A DNA stretch of 64,000 nucleotides, taken from positions 73,137,842-73,201,841 of the forward strand of contig OZ023273.1 of NCBI GenBank assembly GCA_964007475.1, in the 5' to 3' direction. The translations under genes and the position numbers were made by a program. This DNA comes from Hybos culiciformis. Its lineage: Eukaryota; Arthropoda; Insecta; Diptera; Hybotidae. Shown here piece by piece: positions 33,541 through 44,613 of this stretch (positions are counted from its first letter, which is position 1; the number at the start of each line of letters is the position of its first letter). The notes beneath the pieces were generated by a model. The model was not told where the DNA came from and searched no databases. It saw only the letters and a program-made list of their open reading frames with translations.

Positions 33541-34318
33541 TGAAACTGAACCCATTGAGTATATACTTTTAGGTGCGTATAGAAACAATGAATCGTTGAA
33601 AAATAACGATTTACATAATTTTTTAACTTTAGAAAGTTTTCTTACACTTTTTGGTTCTAGCTGGCTTGATGATACAGTAATAGACATAATAATTGCATGC
33701 CTTATTAAAAAGTATGGTAAAACTGAAATGTTTGGTCTACCATAACCTCTCTTGTTGTATCACTCAAGAGCAGGATTTGACATATTAGGATTTGAAAGAA
33801 AAACATAATCTTTTCAAAAATTAATCAGAATAATATGCATTGGATGCTTGTTAAAAAGCAAGAGTTTTATCAGAGTTTTATATAATTGATCCTCAGGGCA
33901 CTGATGTGAACACAATAAAAAAATATCTAAAAAAATTCAATAAATTTTTCAAGCAAAAAGGAATATGCAATGAGTTAACACCAATCGACTCTCGGCATCA
34001 TTTTATACAAAACGATAGTTACAGCTGCGGTCCTCTCATTTGTGAATTTGCCGAAAAAATAATTGTCAATCCTATGATAATCCTCATCTGCAAAAAGCTA
34101 ATTCAATATTTTTTCGGGAAAAAGCAAAAACATTATTGTTGTCTCAATCCGAAAATATTAAGACATTTTGTATCCACTGCGGAAATAATTGTGGAGAAGA
34201 AATTAAAAATTTTACCGTATGCGAAAAAGTTGTATGTAAAAGATGTTTTCAAATTGACTACAAAAAAACTAAGTATAGTGTTCACAGTTTCTTTTTATGT
34301 AAATTATGCAGATCTTGA
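33541..34318 (+). pseudogene. Ulp1/SENP-like cysteine protease (C48) domain and Cys-rich finger, frameshifted
   Basis: Seen: SSWLDDTVIDIIIACLIKKY near 33656-33715 is the N-terminal signature of Ulp1/SENP peptidases. MHWMLVK (about 33837) gives the catalytic His-Trp, YIIDPQG (about 33879) the Asp, and IQNDSYSCGPLICEFAEKI (about 34000-34055) the Gln and nucleophilic Cys. These motifs are in different frames, so the gene is broken at least twice. Downstream (34136-34318) a CIHCGNNC...CEKVVCKRC...CKLC pattern forms a Cys-rich finger. Known: Ulp1-family enzymes cleave SUMO-like modifiers. Inferred: domain of the MULE protein, perhaps acting against host SUMO-dependent silencing; that role is speculative. 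Confidence 0.75.
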
Positions 34319-34816
34319 ATATTTCAATCTAGTAAAAAAAAAAGTAAATACAACAAATGTAAGCAACAAAACCAAAATAAATTTTAAGCGTTTTGAAATC
34401 ATTTGTCAAAATTTATTATTTATTGATATTAATTTTATTAATTTTTTATGCATGTATTTTGTTATATTATAAATGAATAATATTTAAAAATGTTATGTGG
34501 ATTAGACCTACTGGGGATACCACGTTTAAAAAAAATGCGCCATGAGCTCTACCTCCCCAAAACTTACGGGTAAAGGTGGTGTGGAAAGGAGCTATAAATA
34601 TTTTAATATAAACGTATGAACTTTTTAGCTCTTATAAATGAACCGATTGTACCGATTGTATAACCTAAGATTTTTGTATCTGAAATATATCCCAAAAAAA
34701 TAAGCCGCGAATTTTATTTAATTTTTTTTTTAACATTTCTACAATAATGAATGCCTGCAATTTAAAAGAAATTACATAAATATACATACATTCAAATTAT
34801 CCTATTTTAAGTAATT
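34319..34816. other. Gene-less spacer between MULE and gypsy element
   Basis: GATTAGACCTACTGGGGATACC at about 34500 resembles ACTAGACCTACTGGGAATACC at about 19718, so a dispersed repeat fragment lies here. No MULE terminal inverted repeat identified. Confidence 0.4.
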
Positions 34817-34821
34817 CCTTC

Positions 34822-35009
34822 TGTTTTATGTAGATTTAGATCAACACTCTGTGTTGATTTAATAAAGTTAAATACGATATACAGTTTAATAATTATCTAT
34901 AATAGAAAGCATTGTTATATTATATTTAAATATATCTGTAAATCTAATGAATATACATATTGTGAGTTAGTCTTAAGCAAGATTTGAATAAAGAAAGAAC
35001 AACAAAACA
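34822..35009 (+). repeat. 5' LTR of gypsy element
   Basis: 188 bp, TG...CA ends, contains AATAAA sites (for example near 34987) that could serve RNA 3'-end formation. Confidence 0.95.
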
Positions 35010-35020
35010 TGGCGCAGTCG
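35010..35020 (+). promoter_or_regulatory. tRNA primer-binding site
   Basis: TGGCGCAGTCG begins directly after the LTR's terminal CA, the usual position for priming minus-strand DNA synthesis. Assignment to tRNA-Ser is from memory of 17.6/297-type elements. Confidence 0.7.
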
Positions 35021-35054
35021 TATTCTAATTAAAAAATTAAAAATTAGAAAATTT

Positions 35055-38000
35055 ATGGAAAAAAAAAAATTAACGGTGACAGTAAAACAATTGGAACCTG
35101 AAAGTCCTACAATTATTGATAATACAGAAGAAACAGAAAATTTGGAAGATAGTGGATCTACGAACAATAGTCAAGATTACATTGAAGTATCAACAGATAG
35201 TGAGGCTTCAGAAATTATGGATTTCAACACGCCAAAAGAATTATTGATGGATGGAAATTTAGCGGTAAATTTTTCTTTATTTAAAAGAGACTTCGAAAAT
35301 TATATGGTGGCTTCAGAAAAAAATAAAAAATCTGAAGACATAAAGAAAGCAATACTATTGAATTTAATTGGTCATGAGGCAAGAGAAAAGTATTACACGT
35401 GGGATATTTGTAACGAGGCAAATAAGACCTCAACTGATGTTCTAAATAGTTTTCGGGATTATTGTAATCCAAAGAAAAATTCAATTTTCGAGCGGATGAA
35501 ATTTCATAAAACTTTTCAACGAGCAGGGGAACCATTTGATAATTTTTTAACAAGTTTAAGAAATTTAGCTGAAGGGTGTGAATTTACCAACAAAGAGGAA
35601 TTTATTCGAGATTTTATTATAGTGGGAATTTGTGATGAAAGTTTAAAAAATAAACTAATGAATACTATTGGGTTAACGTTATCAGCAGCTATTAATGAAT
35701 GTCGCATTAGTGAGTTAGAAAAAAATCGTAGCATGGAGCTACAGCAGGGAAATTATTCAAGTCAGGTTATGGCAATTAATAAAAATAATAATTATAATTT
35801 TAATAGATTTAAAAATAATGAAACAAATTTTTCAAAAAAAAATTATAACAAAAATAAAAATTTTAATTTTAGGAAATCAGAAAATTTAAATAATCAAAAT
35901 GAAATGCCTTGCGAAAAATGTTTAACAGTACATGCTAAAGGTAAATGTCCAGCTTACGGAAAACTCTGTAAAATTTGTAAAAAACCTGGTCATTTTTATT
36001 TGGCTTGCTTTAAAAATAGAGGATTCGCCAAAACAAATGAAATTACAGAAAATGAAAATAGTGAAGATGAAGACCATAACAAGAATGTAAATGTAAGTGA
36101 TTTTAAAACTCTTTATTTTGACAGTATACAATCTTGTGAAAGTGCAAAATTTTATACACAATGGTTTGAAGAAATTCAAATAAAAAATTTGAAAGTGCAA
36201 TTCAAAATTGATACCGGATCAGAAACTAACATTCTTCCAATAAAATATTTTGATAAAATTCTAAAAAGAGATAATATAAAGCAGGTAAAATTAATTTTGG
36301 AAACTTATGGAGGAAATAAAATAAAACCTTTGGGTAAGATAACAACACTATTCACATTACAAAATTTAACACTTTCACAGGATTTTATTATTGTCGAAAC
36401 TGAATCTCCACCAATTCTCGGTCTTCCAGCATGTCGGGATTTTGGACTAATCAAGAATTTAGATTATGTGGTTAAAAATGAAAAAGAATTGATTTTAAAA
36501 AAATATGCTGATCTTTTCGATGATCTTGGTTGTTTTCCAAAAAAATGTAATTTACGAGTAAAATCAGATAGTGAACCTACATTTAGTGCTGCTAGAAGGG
36601 TACCTCTTGCAATTAAAGATCGATTAAAATCAACTTTGGAGAATTTAGAAAAAAGCGGGGTTATTGAAAAAGTTTCTTATCCTAATAGCTGGGTTAGCAA
36701 TTTAGTAATAGTTGAGAAAAAAAATGGTGACTTAAGGCTATGTCTTGATCCGCAGGATTTAAATAAAGCATTAGTACATGAAAAATTTCTTATACCCAAA
36801 TTAGAGGAGTTAAGATGTAAATTATCTGGTATGAAATATTATAGTGTTCTTGATCTTTGCTGTGGATTTTGGCAAGTTGAATTAAAAGACACCGCATCTG
36901 ATATTTGTACTTTTAATACATGTTTCGGGTGTTATAAATTTAAGCGTTTACCTTTCGGGCTTAAAGTATCACCAGAGATTTTCCAGCAGTACACTACAGA
37001 AGCTTTTTCTTATTTACCAGGTACTATAGTTTATATAGATGACATTCTAGTTAGTGGTAAAGATCAAAAAGAACATAAAGAAAATTTAAATAATGTTTTT
37101 GCTAGGGCAAAAGAGCTAAATTTGCAATTTAATTCAAAGAAATTTCAATATAAACTTCAATCTGTTAAATTTTTAGGGCAAATATTTTCATATAATGGTA
37201 TGCAAGGAGATCCTAATCGGGTTCAAGCAATTGTTAATTTAGAAAAACCAGTAGATAAGAAAAGCTTACAATCAGTATTAGGTATGATTAATTTCATGAG
37301 AATTTATACCCCGAATTTATCAAATTATTGCAAAAATTTATATAAATTATTGAAAAATGATACAGTTTTTGAGTGGCTCACTATGCATGATAACGAATTT
37401 TTACAACTAAAGAAAAAAATTCCAGAATCACCAATCCTTAAAAATTTCGATGAAAATTTACCGGTTTTAATTCAATGCGATGCTTCTCAGTATGGTCTTG
37501 GAGCTTGTCTATTACAAAGAAGTGGTCCCATAGCATTCGTCTCAAGAAATTTAAGTAACGCGGAAAAAAATTATGCTCAAATTGAGAAAGAAATGCTGGC
37601 CATAACGTTTTCAGTTTCTAAATTTCACTATTACATCTATGGACGTAAAGTGACTATTCAAACCGACCATAAACCACTTATTTCTATTTTTAAAAAAGAT
37701 TTAAGTAAAGTTTATGCTACAAGAATTCAGCGAATGAGATTAAAATTAGTTAAATACGACATTAAAGTTGAATTTATATGTGGTAAATATATGCATATTG
37801 CAGATTTACTTTCAAGAAATGTTGATAAAAATTCTTTACCTGAAGACTCTTCGGTTGAGTTCAGTGAAGTAGTTCATTCAGTAAATTTTAGTGAAAGTAG
37901 AAAATTTCAAATTACTTCAGAAACTTTGAAAGATCAGATATTGTCGAAAGTTATTTACTATTTAAAAAATGGGTGGCCAAAACAACATACTAAAATACCT

Positions 38001-39720
38001 GACGAAATAAAACCATATTACAAAATTAAAAATGATATATTTTATGAAGATGATCTATTGTTTTTCGAATCAAGGGTAATAATACCTTTTTCACTACAAA
38101 AAGATGTATTAAATCTGGTACATCAAGCTCATTTAGGTGTACAAAAAACAAAAGAACGGGCAAAAGAATTAATTTTTTGGCCATCCATAAATAGAGATAT
38201 TGAAAATATTATTTCAAAATGCAACACTTGTCAACATTTCATGAGAAAAAATTGTAAGGAACCAATAATTTTTCATGTAATTCCTCCCTATAGATTTTAT
38301 AAATTGGGAATGGATCTAATGGAATACGAAAATAAAATTTACTTAGTTATAGGTGATTATTTTTCTAATAACTTCGCTACACTTCAGGTTAGCAACCATG
38401 AATTTCTTGGTTTGAAAGTAGGTTGGCGAATGGGGTGACACACTTATAAAAGATGGTTTGGTTTGAAATTAAAAAAAAATTCTTTGTAAAATTAAAAAAA
38501 AATTCTTTGTAAAATAAAATTTTTATTTTTTCGTAATTTAAAAAAAAAAAGTGAATTTTTTTAATTTAAAGAAAAAAAGGAAAATTAAATAATTTTAAAA
38601 TTTTTTTAAAAAATATTTTAATTTATTTTCTTTTTTGACAACCTACAATTTATTATTATTTTTTTTATATCGAAGCATTTTAAAGTATGATTTTTTCTGT
38701 AAATTTTCTGCAAATTGACAGGTTATACCTTTTTTTTTTTGAAATGCAATAAAACTATGTAGTAAAATTTCTAGGTTTGTGTCGAACCGACTTTCAAACC
38801 ATGAAAAAAAAAAAAAAAATTTTATATGGCAAACCAAGTACCAAACACAGAACGAACCTATTTTTTTCTGCAAAACACGGAATTCTGTGTTTGTAACCTG
38901 AAGTGTAGCGAAGTTATAAGTGGTTAGAAATTTTAAATCTAAATTCAAAACTAATAACTGAAATTATAAATAAATTGAAAAATATTTTTTCTACGCATGG
39001 AATTCCAAAAATAATTATTTGCGATAATAATCCATTCAACTCCTATAAATTTAAAGATTTTTCTTTTCAGCTAGGGTTTACTTACAATTTTCAAGTCCAT
39101 ATTATCCCAAGTCAAACGGCTTCGCAGAAAAAATGGTTGGTATAGCCAAGTCGTTAATTAAAAAAGCCAAACACAGTAATTCAGAATTATATTTAGCTCT
39201 GTTAGAATTCCGAAATACGCCCATTAACAGTTTAGAGGCTTCGCCATCACAAATTTTATTTAGTAGGAGATGTCGTACATTAATACCTGCACATAAAACC
39301 AAATTCGAACCTAAAGTAATTGAAAACATTCCACAAAAAATCAAAGACTACCAAGAAAAAGTACAAATTCAATATAACAAAAGTGCTAAAACCCGAGATA
39401 ACTTTAAATTAGATGATCATATTTATTTTCAAAAACCAGACAATCTTTGGTATCCTGGTACAATAAGCAAATCGTTGGAACAACCAAGATCATATTTGAT
39501 TACTGACCAAAATGGTGGTGAGTTTAGAAAGAATAAGAGTTTTATAAATCAAAGAACTTCGTTAACGCGTAATGATTCAAGTAATAATATTTCAAATTCA
39601 AACAATGAAATAATAGAACTTGATAAAACTCAATCAGAAATAAATAATTCTGATCTGAATTATAAAACACGATATGGTAGAACGATAAGACAACCCGAAA
39701 GATTGTTGTATGAACAGTAA
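35055..39720 (+). pseudogene. gypsy Gag-Pol polyprotein, split by MITE insertion and one frameshift
   Basis: The ATG at 35055 opens a frame of over 1,100 codons. Gag: acidic N-terminus, capsid-like helices, Asn-rich linker, CCHC knuckle CKICKKPGHFYLAC (residues 305-318). Protease: IDTGSET with catalytic Asp 386. Reverse transcriptase: YIDDILVSG (Asp 662, 663). RNase H: QCDASQ (Asp 809) and TDHK (870-873). Integrase: zinc-binding HQAHLG (His 1023, 1026) and CNTC (Cys 1056, 1059), first catalytic Asp 1087. At 38369 the MITE interrupts the integrase. Coding resumes at 38917; a missing T in the run near 39088-39091 shifts the frame just before the region of the catalytic Glu. The last part, 39133-39720, ends in an Arg-rich GRTIRQPERLLYEQ tail. 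Confidence 0.92.
38369..38916. mobile_element. TAA-flanked MITE, copy 3, inside gypsy integrase
   Basis: Same inverted ends as the 27515 copy, 548 bp, with TAA at 38366-38368 and 38917-38919. One TAA is part of the interrupted integrase codons, so empty-site sequence is evident from the family. A few base and length differences separate it from copy 1. Insertion is younger than the nearly unmutated gypsy copy that carries it. Confidence 0.92.
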
Positions 39721-39839
39721 CTTCCCCTGAACTTCATTTTTGATTATTTATTTTTATGGTTATATACCTAATTATTTTTTTTGAATTAATGAAGTGTATG
39801 AGACATGAATTTTTCAATAATACATAATGAATTAAAAAA

Positions 39840-39870
<31 letters not shown>

Positions 39871-39948
39871 TATTATGCATTACAGTTTAATAAGATAAAT
39901 ATATGAATTTTATATACATGAAGTTTATTATAATATATGAATTATATA

Positions 39949-39983
<35 letters not shown>

Positions 39984-39998
39984 GTAAAAGAAGGGAAA
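39721..39998 (+). other. gypsy 3' noncoding region with long A tracts and polypurine tract
   Basis: Contains two A tracts of about 20-30 bp and a TA repeat, then AAAAGAAGGGAAA at 39986-39998 just before the 3' LTR, the expected plus-strand priming site. Confidence 0.75.
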
Positions 39999-40186
39999 TG
40001 TTTTATGTAGATTTAGATCAACACTCTGTGTTGATTTAATAAAGTTAAATACGATATACAGTTTAATAATTATCTATAATAGAAAGCATTGTTATATTAT
40101 ATTTAAATATATCTGTAAATCTAATGAATATACATATTGTGAGTTAGTCTTAAGCAAGATTTGAATAAAGAAACAACAACAAAACA
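39999..40186 (+). repeat. 3' LTR of gypsy element
   Basis: One difference from the 5' LTR over 188 bp; followed by the CCTTC target duplication. Confidence 0.95.
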
Positions 40187-40191
40187 CCTTC

Positions 40192-42538
40192 ACACGCAAA
40201 TCTTCTAAGATAAGTGGTTCGATCATCTTACTACTCATTCATTTATTCTATTATTATTTTATAACTTTAGTTGGAAGGGTATTAAAAATTCAAACCGCAG
40301 TGGACAGAAAACTGCTTCCATGTTTACTTGCAACATGCCGTACTTTTACTTTACTATGATCAAATCGTTTAAAAATTAAATCTAATCAAAAATTTATTTA
40401 ATATCTAGATATCTAGATTTTAGTTTTCAATAAATTTTGAAAGATAAGTATTGTAAATTTAAAATTTCATTAAAATTTTGCTCTAACTCATTTTTATTAT
40501 TTTTCTTTTATTTTTGTAATAGTCGATTGATTTTTGTTAAATTAGAATTATATTAATTTTAATTATTTTGATATTGGTTTAGTATGTTTACTTGTAATCT
40601 GAAAGAAATAATTAGAAAAAATTTAAAAAATAAGATAATACGATAGGTAAGTCTTTTTTACAGCATTTTGTCGAATGAACATTTCTAATGATGTTGATAG
40701 GTAGGTACGTGCTTACATTTCTATTCTTTTTGAGTGATTTATAAAAATCAAATAAAAATATCCAAACCCAAAACTGAGGCAGTAAAATAATCTGGATTCT
40801 GTGTGATTATTATAAAAACCGTTCGCGCCGGATCGACTAGTACCCTTATAAAGTAGCCGCAATTTCATTTTCTGTAGATCTATATTGAAACCGATCGATT
40901 TGATAGGGAAGCAATGTGAAACAAAGTTCTGATCGGAAATAAAAACACGATAACCGTTTCAGAATTCACAATGAAATGATGAAAATAACAATTGAATTAT
41001 TAACTACAAATATCGTATTTATATAATGTAACATCTTTTGGGAAATAAAGATAAATTAATTCATTTTTTGAAGCTCAATTCCTTTTTTATTTGTTTAGAT
41101 TAAGAATTGAAAATTAGTTAATAATAAAAGTCGCAAAAGTTAGCATTCCTTAATTTTTAATCAATAAATATTAATATTATAAATTTAAATTTTTAGAATA
41201 TAAGTTTGCAATCAAGAAATTTTTTACGCACATTTTTATAAATATTTTACATTAAGATATAATCTCTATAATGAAAAAAAATTTAACTTAAATAATTTTT
41301 AAGATCATGAAATGAATAATACACAACCACTTCTAGTTTCAAATATTAAGTGTATCTTTCATACAAAACCAAATAATTTCTATTAAGGGATTACAACCAT
41401 TTCAATTTATATAATAGTATCCAATGTTCTATTTATTGCCATGTTATCAATTATTTAATATTCATGATTTACTTCAAAAATGCCAAAATATGATAGGAAC
41501 CTAAAATATGTTAGGAAATATATTATATGTTAGTGATAATGTCAATTTGTGTTTTTTTATTTTTTTGAATAATACTTATTAATGGCTTCAAAGTGTGAAA
41601 CTGAAAGTCGTCGGACGTAAATACAGTCAAAAATATGTGCAAAAAAAGGTTTATTTTAAGTTTCTTTCTTTATTTTTTCTTTAATTAATTTTCATAATTA
41701 CTCAACTCAAATCCCAATTTCCAGAATGCATTAACCTTTTATTTGGGGCATTTAAGTCTGGGGTATTATATTTTCTTTTCAAATAGAAACTCTATTTGTC
41801 CTATAAAAAAAAGGGTGGGAAATTGGATACAATATGCTTTTTAAACTTAAAAACAATTGTTAGAATTAAGCACTTTTTCGTTAATTAAAACTTTGTTTGC
41901 ATTCTACTTAATTCCCTTATAAATGTTGTAGTCAACATACATACAACGTAAAATTGATTATTTTAAAGAATTTTATTTTAGTTGAAAAAATTTTACCTGC
42001 AATAGATAAAAGTATAAATATGTATAGTCCTTTTCTTCCTAAATCAAATCATTTAAATTTAATTTAAAAAATATTTATAAATTATATGAAAAATAAATAA
42101 CCGAGTTGGATAATTTGTTTTGTAACTTTATTAAAGATTATATTTAATTTTATTTTAGTTTTAGGAGATAAAAACTTGGAAATTGCTGAATGATAACTAA
42201 TTATAATGATTACATATTAAAAATTATTTAAATGAAGCTTTTGTGCGATCTAATTTTCTAAGTGGTTATTAATTCGAGCTTATATTTTTAAGGTTTGATT
42301 TTTTTTTTCTATACAGGAATGAACATAAAATATAACAAATATAATGTAACTGTAATGAAAAAATTTTAAATAATTTAAATTACATGATCATCGAATTTTT
42401 ATCTCCCAAGTCTAATTTCAAATAAAAAAATATTTAAAAACTTAATTCAAAAACACAAAATCAAAACACAAAATCAAAACATATTATCGATGTAATAGAC
42501 AGCTTCGTTATCACAGCCGCATAAATTTTTTGAACCAT
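40192..42538. other. AT-rich intergenic sequence
   Basis: No gene, RNA or clear element end recognised. Confidence 0.5.
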
Positions 42539-43334
42539 ACCCAATATACCACGAGTCAGTTATTTGTCTAGTTCATCGGAAATAAAAAACATCATTTGTT
42601 AACTAACTTAGTATACTAATGATATGAACACGTTAGCCACAAGGATATATAAAAAGTACGACATGGATCGTATATAGGTGACAAATAACTGACATTGCCC
42701 ATACATCAAGTGCCTTCGAGCTGGTTATTTGTAACCCTAAATTACGACTGAACGTTAGGTATACGACAAACATTAAGGTAAAGAATATAGATGACGTAGC
42801 CGTTAGTTATGAAATTGACATGTAAGTCAGAATTAAAACTGTCTCCAGGATCAGTTATCAGGCTGACTACTAAGCTAGTTGTAAATCTTACTTAAATGTC
42901 ACTTATATGACGCACATCGAAGGACAATTCTATGACTGCCGTCGATGTTAATTGTAAAACATTCTTTAATGTAAGCTGACCATTTTTGTCCTCCTAAGGA
43001 GGACCTATTCAGAATATTTTTAGTTTTTCCGTTTTTTACCCATTCATGTTTTCGAGATATTTGCGAAAAACTAAAAATATTCTGAATAGGCCCTCCTTTT
43101 AGGAGGACAAAAATGGTGAGCTTACATTAAAGTTTATTTTACAATTAACATTAACATCAATTAACAAAATGGTCAGCTCATTTAATGGTAACTTTGCTAA
43201 AGTAAAAAAAAACTGTTGTAACCAAAATGGCAAAAATAAGAATCAGATACAGTTAATGTTGAAATACTATTTATTATTTAATATAAAAATAATAAAAACA
43301 AACAAATTAACATGAATTCTCTTATAAAAATTAA
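42539..43334 (+). repeat. ~800-bp dispersed repeat, copy A
   Basis: Starts ACCCAATATACCACGAGTCA and ends CTCTTATAAAAATTAAA, matching 51144-51978 nearly throughout. It contains a hairpin: CCTCCTAAGGAGGACCTATT with AATATTTTTAGTTTTTC on the left, mirrored by GAAAAACTAAAAATATT and AGGAGGACAAAAATGGTGAG on the right. This copy lacks about 45 bp of the loop present in copy B. No coding capacity; type of element unknown. Confidence 0.85.
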
Positions 43335-43410
43335 AACATAAATTTTCAAAAACGAAAGATTTTAGTAATTAATATTAAAATTATCGAATGAATCTATTTT
43401 TCACAAAATA

Positions 43411-43859
43411 CATTTCTTATGTACTTCATATGATAATTATTTAACATAAAAAATAATAAAAATTGCAAAAAAAAGAAATTAATATAAATTTTAAAATAAA
43501 AATTAAAGCATCTTTTCAAAAACCAAAGAGTTTTATAATTAATGTTCAAATTATCGAATCAAATTTTTATTTAGAGCATACATTTCTTATGTAGTTCATA
43601 ATATAGATATAAATTGGTATATATACATATATAAATACATTTCTTATGTACTTCATATGATAATTATTTAACATAAAATAATAAAAATTGCAAAAAAAAG
43701 AAATTAATATAAATTTTCAAATAAAAATTAAAGCATCTTTTCAAAAACCAAAGAGTTTTATAATTAATGTTCAAATTATCGAACCAAATTTTTATTTACA
43801 GCATACATTTCTTATGTAGTTCATAATATAGATATATAATTGATATATATATATAAATA
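43411..43859 (+). repeat. Two tandem units of about 225 bp
   Basis: CATTTCTTATGTACTTCATA begins units at 43411, 43638 and a third, cut-short one at 43860. Units share GCATCTTTTCAAAAACCAAA and GTTCAAATTATCGAA. Confidence 0.8.
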
Positions 43860-43889
43860 CATTTCTTATGTACTTCATATGATCTTATG

Positions 43890-44613
43890 TACTTCATATG
43901 ATCTGGCTTCAATATTGTGTACTTTAGACATGTTACCTAACCCAAGTTACTATTTATAGACAATTTAATTTTCGGGCTAGGAAATCCGTAATTCAAATGA
44001 TCATATTTTAATTCAATTTTGTTTTCTTATCTTCGTTTTTTTTAAAGAATAAAAAATAATTATAATGAACCTGTAATTTTTCACCCTATGTCATTCTTAC
44101 TTAGTATGAAGTACGCAGAAACCCCAGGATAGGATTAGAATAGCTCTAAAAGATTTTAATTTGGAAAACTATGGGTGAGTATTTATTTCAAAAAATTATT
44201 ATATATGAATAGTTTACGTACGTTAATATACGGACCACATATGTCCTAGAGGAGTATTATTTAAGCACTAATCAACAGGCTTATTGATTAGGTTGAGGAC
44301 TAATTTTTCGCTGCTGGAATCCTAATGAAATTTTAATGATTTTACAAATCAGTATAAAATTCCTTCTTTAAAAAACAAATCTCATGCTTTTTTTCAGTAT
44401 TTATTTTTTGTTCTTTTACTCTTTTTTAGTCCTGGATAAAACATTTTTTTTTAATTGAAATTAATTTTCAAACTTAAATTCTAGCAAACCTGTTTAATAC
44501 GTAACTGCAAATATTATTCAGTATTAATATTAATTGTTTGTGTGCTATTAGCTTGAACTCTTTTAAAATTAGATGCGAAAAACGATTAAAACCAAATTGA
44601 AAGCGTAACTTAC
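43890..44613. other. AT-rich sequence downstream of the Gln-rich gene exon
   Basis: Probably intron or 3' flank of the minus-strand gene; no further exon recognised. Confidence 0.4.

Larger units (their letters stand above)
26033..34320 (+). mobile_element. Decayed Mutator-like (MULE) transposon encoding DDE transposase and Ulp1-like protease
   Basis: Seen, in order on the plus strand: a charged repetitive N-terminal region, a Cys/His-rich segment, a MULE-type catalytic domain (two Asp-containing motifs, then a Glu motif), an acidic linker, a C48/Ulp1 peptidase domain and a Cys-rich finger. The frame is interrupted by a hAT element (27173-28850), a 2,149-bp tandem duplication, a ~490-bp TTAA-bounded insert (31872-32360), small repeats and several frameshifts. 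Known: MULEs that also carry Ulp1 proteases are described in plants (Kaonashi-type). Inferred: a long-dead autonomous element. I found no terminal inverted repeats, so the limits are those of coding similarity. Confidence 0.75.
34822..40186 (+). mobile_element. Ty3/gypsy LTR retrotransposon, young, with MITE insertion
   Basis: Two 188-bp LTRs (34822-35009, 39999-40186) start TGTTTTATG and end CAACAAAACA and differ by one base (G 34997, C 40174). CCTTC lies directly outside both (34817-34821, 40187-40191). After the 5' LTR comes TGGCGCAGTCG, a primer-binding site probably matching a tRNA-Ser 3' end as in 17.6/297-type elements. AAAAGAAGGGAAA before the 3' LTR is the polypurine tract. A single gag-pol open frame starts at 35055. 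The polyprotein layout (one long frame, Arg-rich C-terminus) resembles K02A2.6-like/Mag-type insect gypsy elements. Confidence 0.95.
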
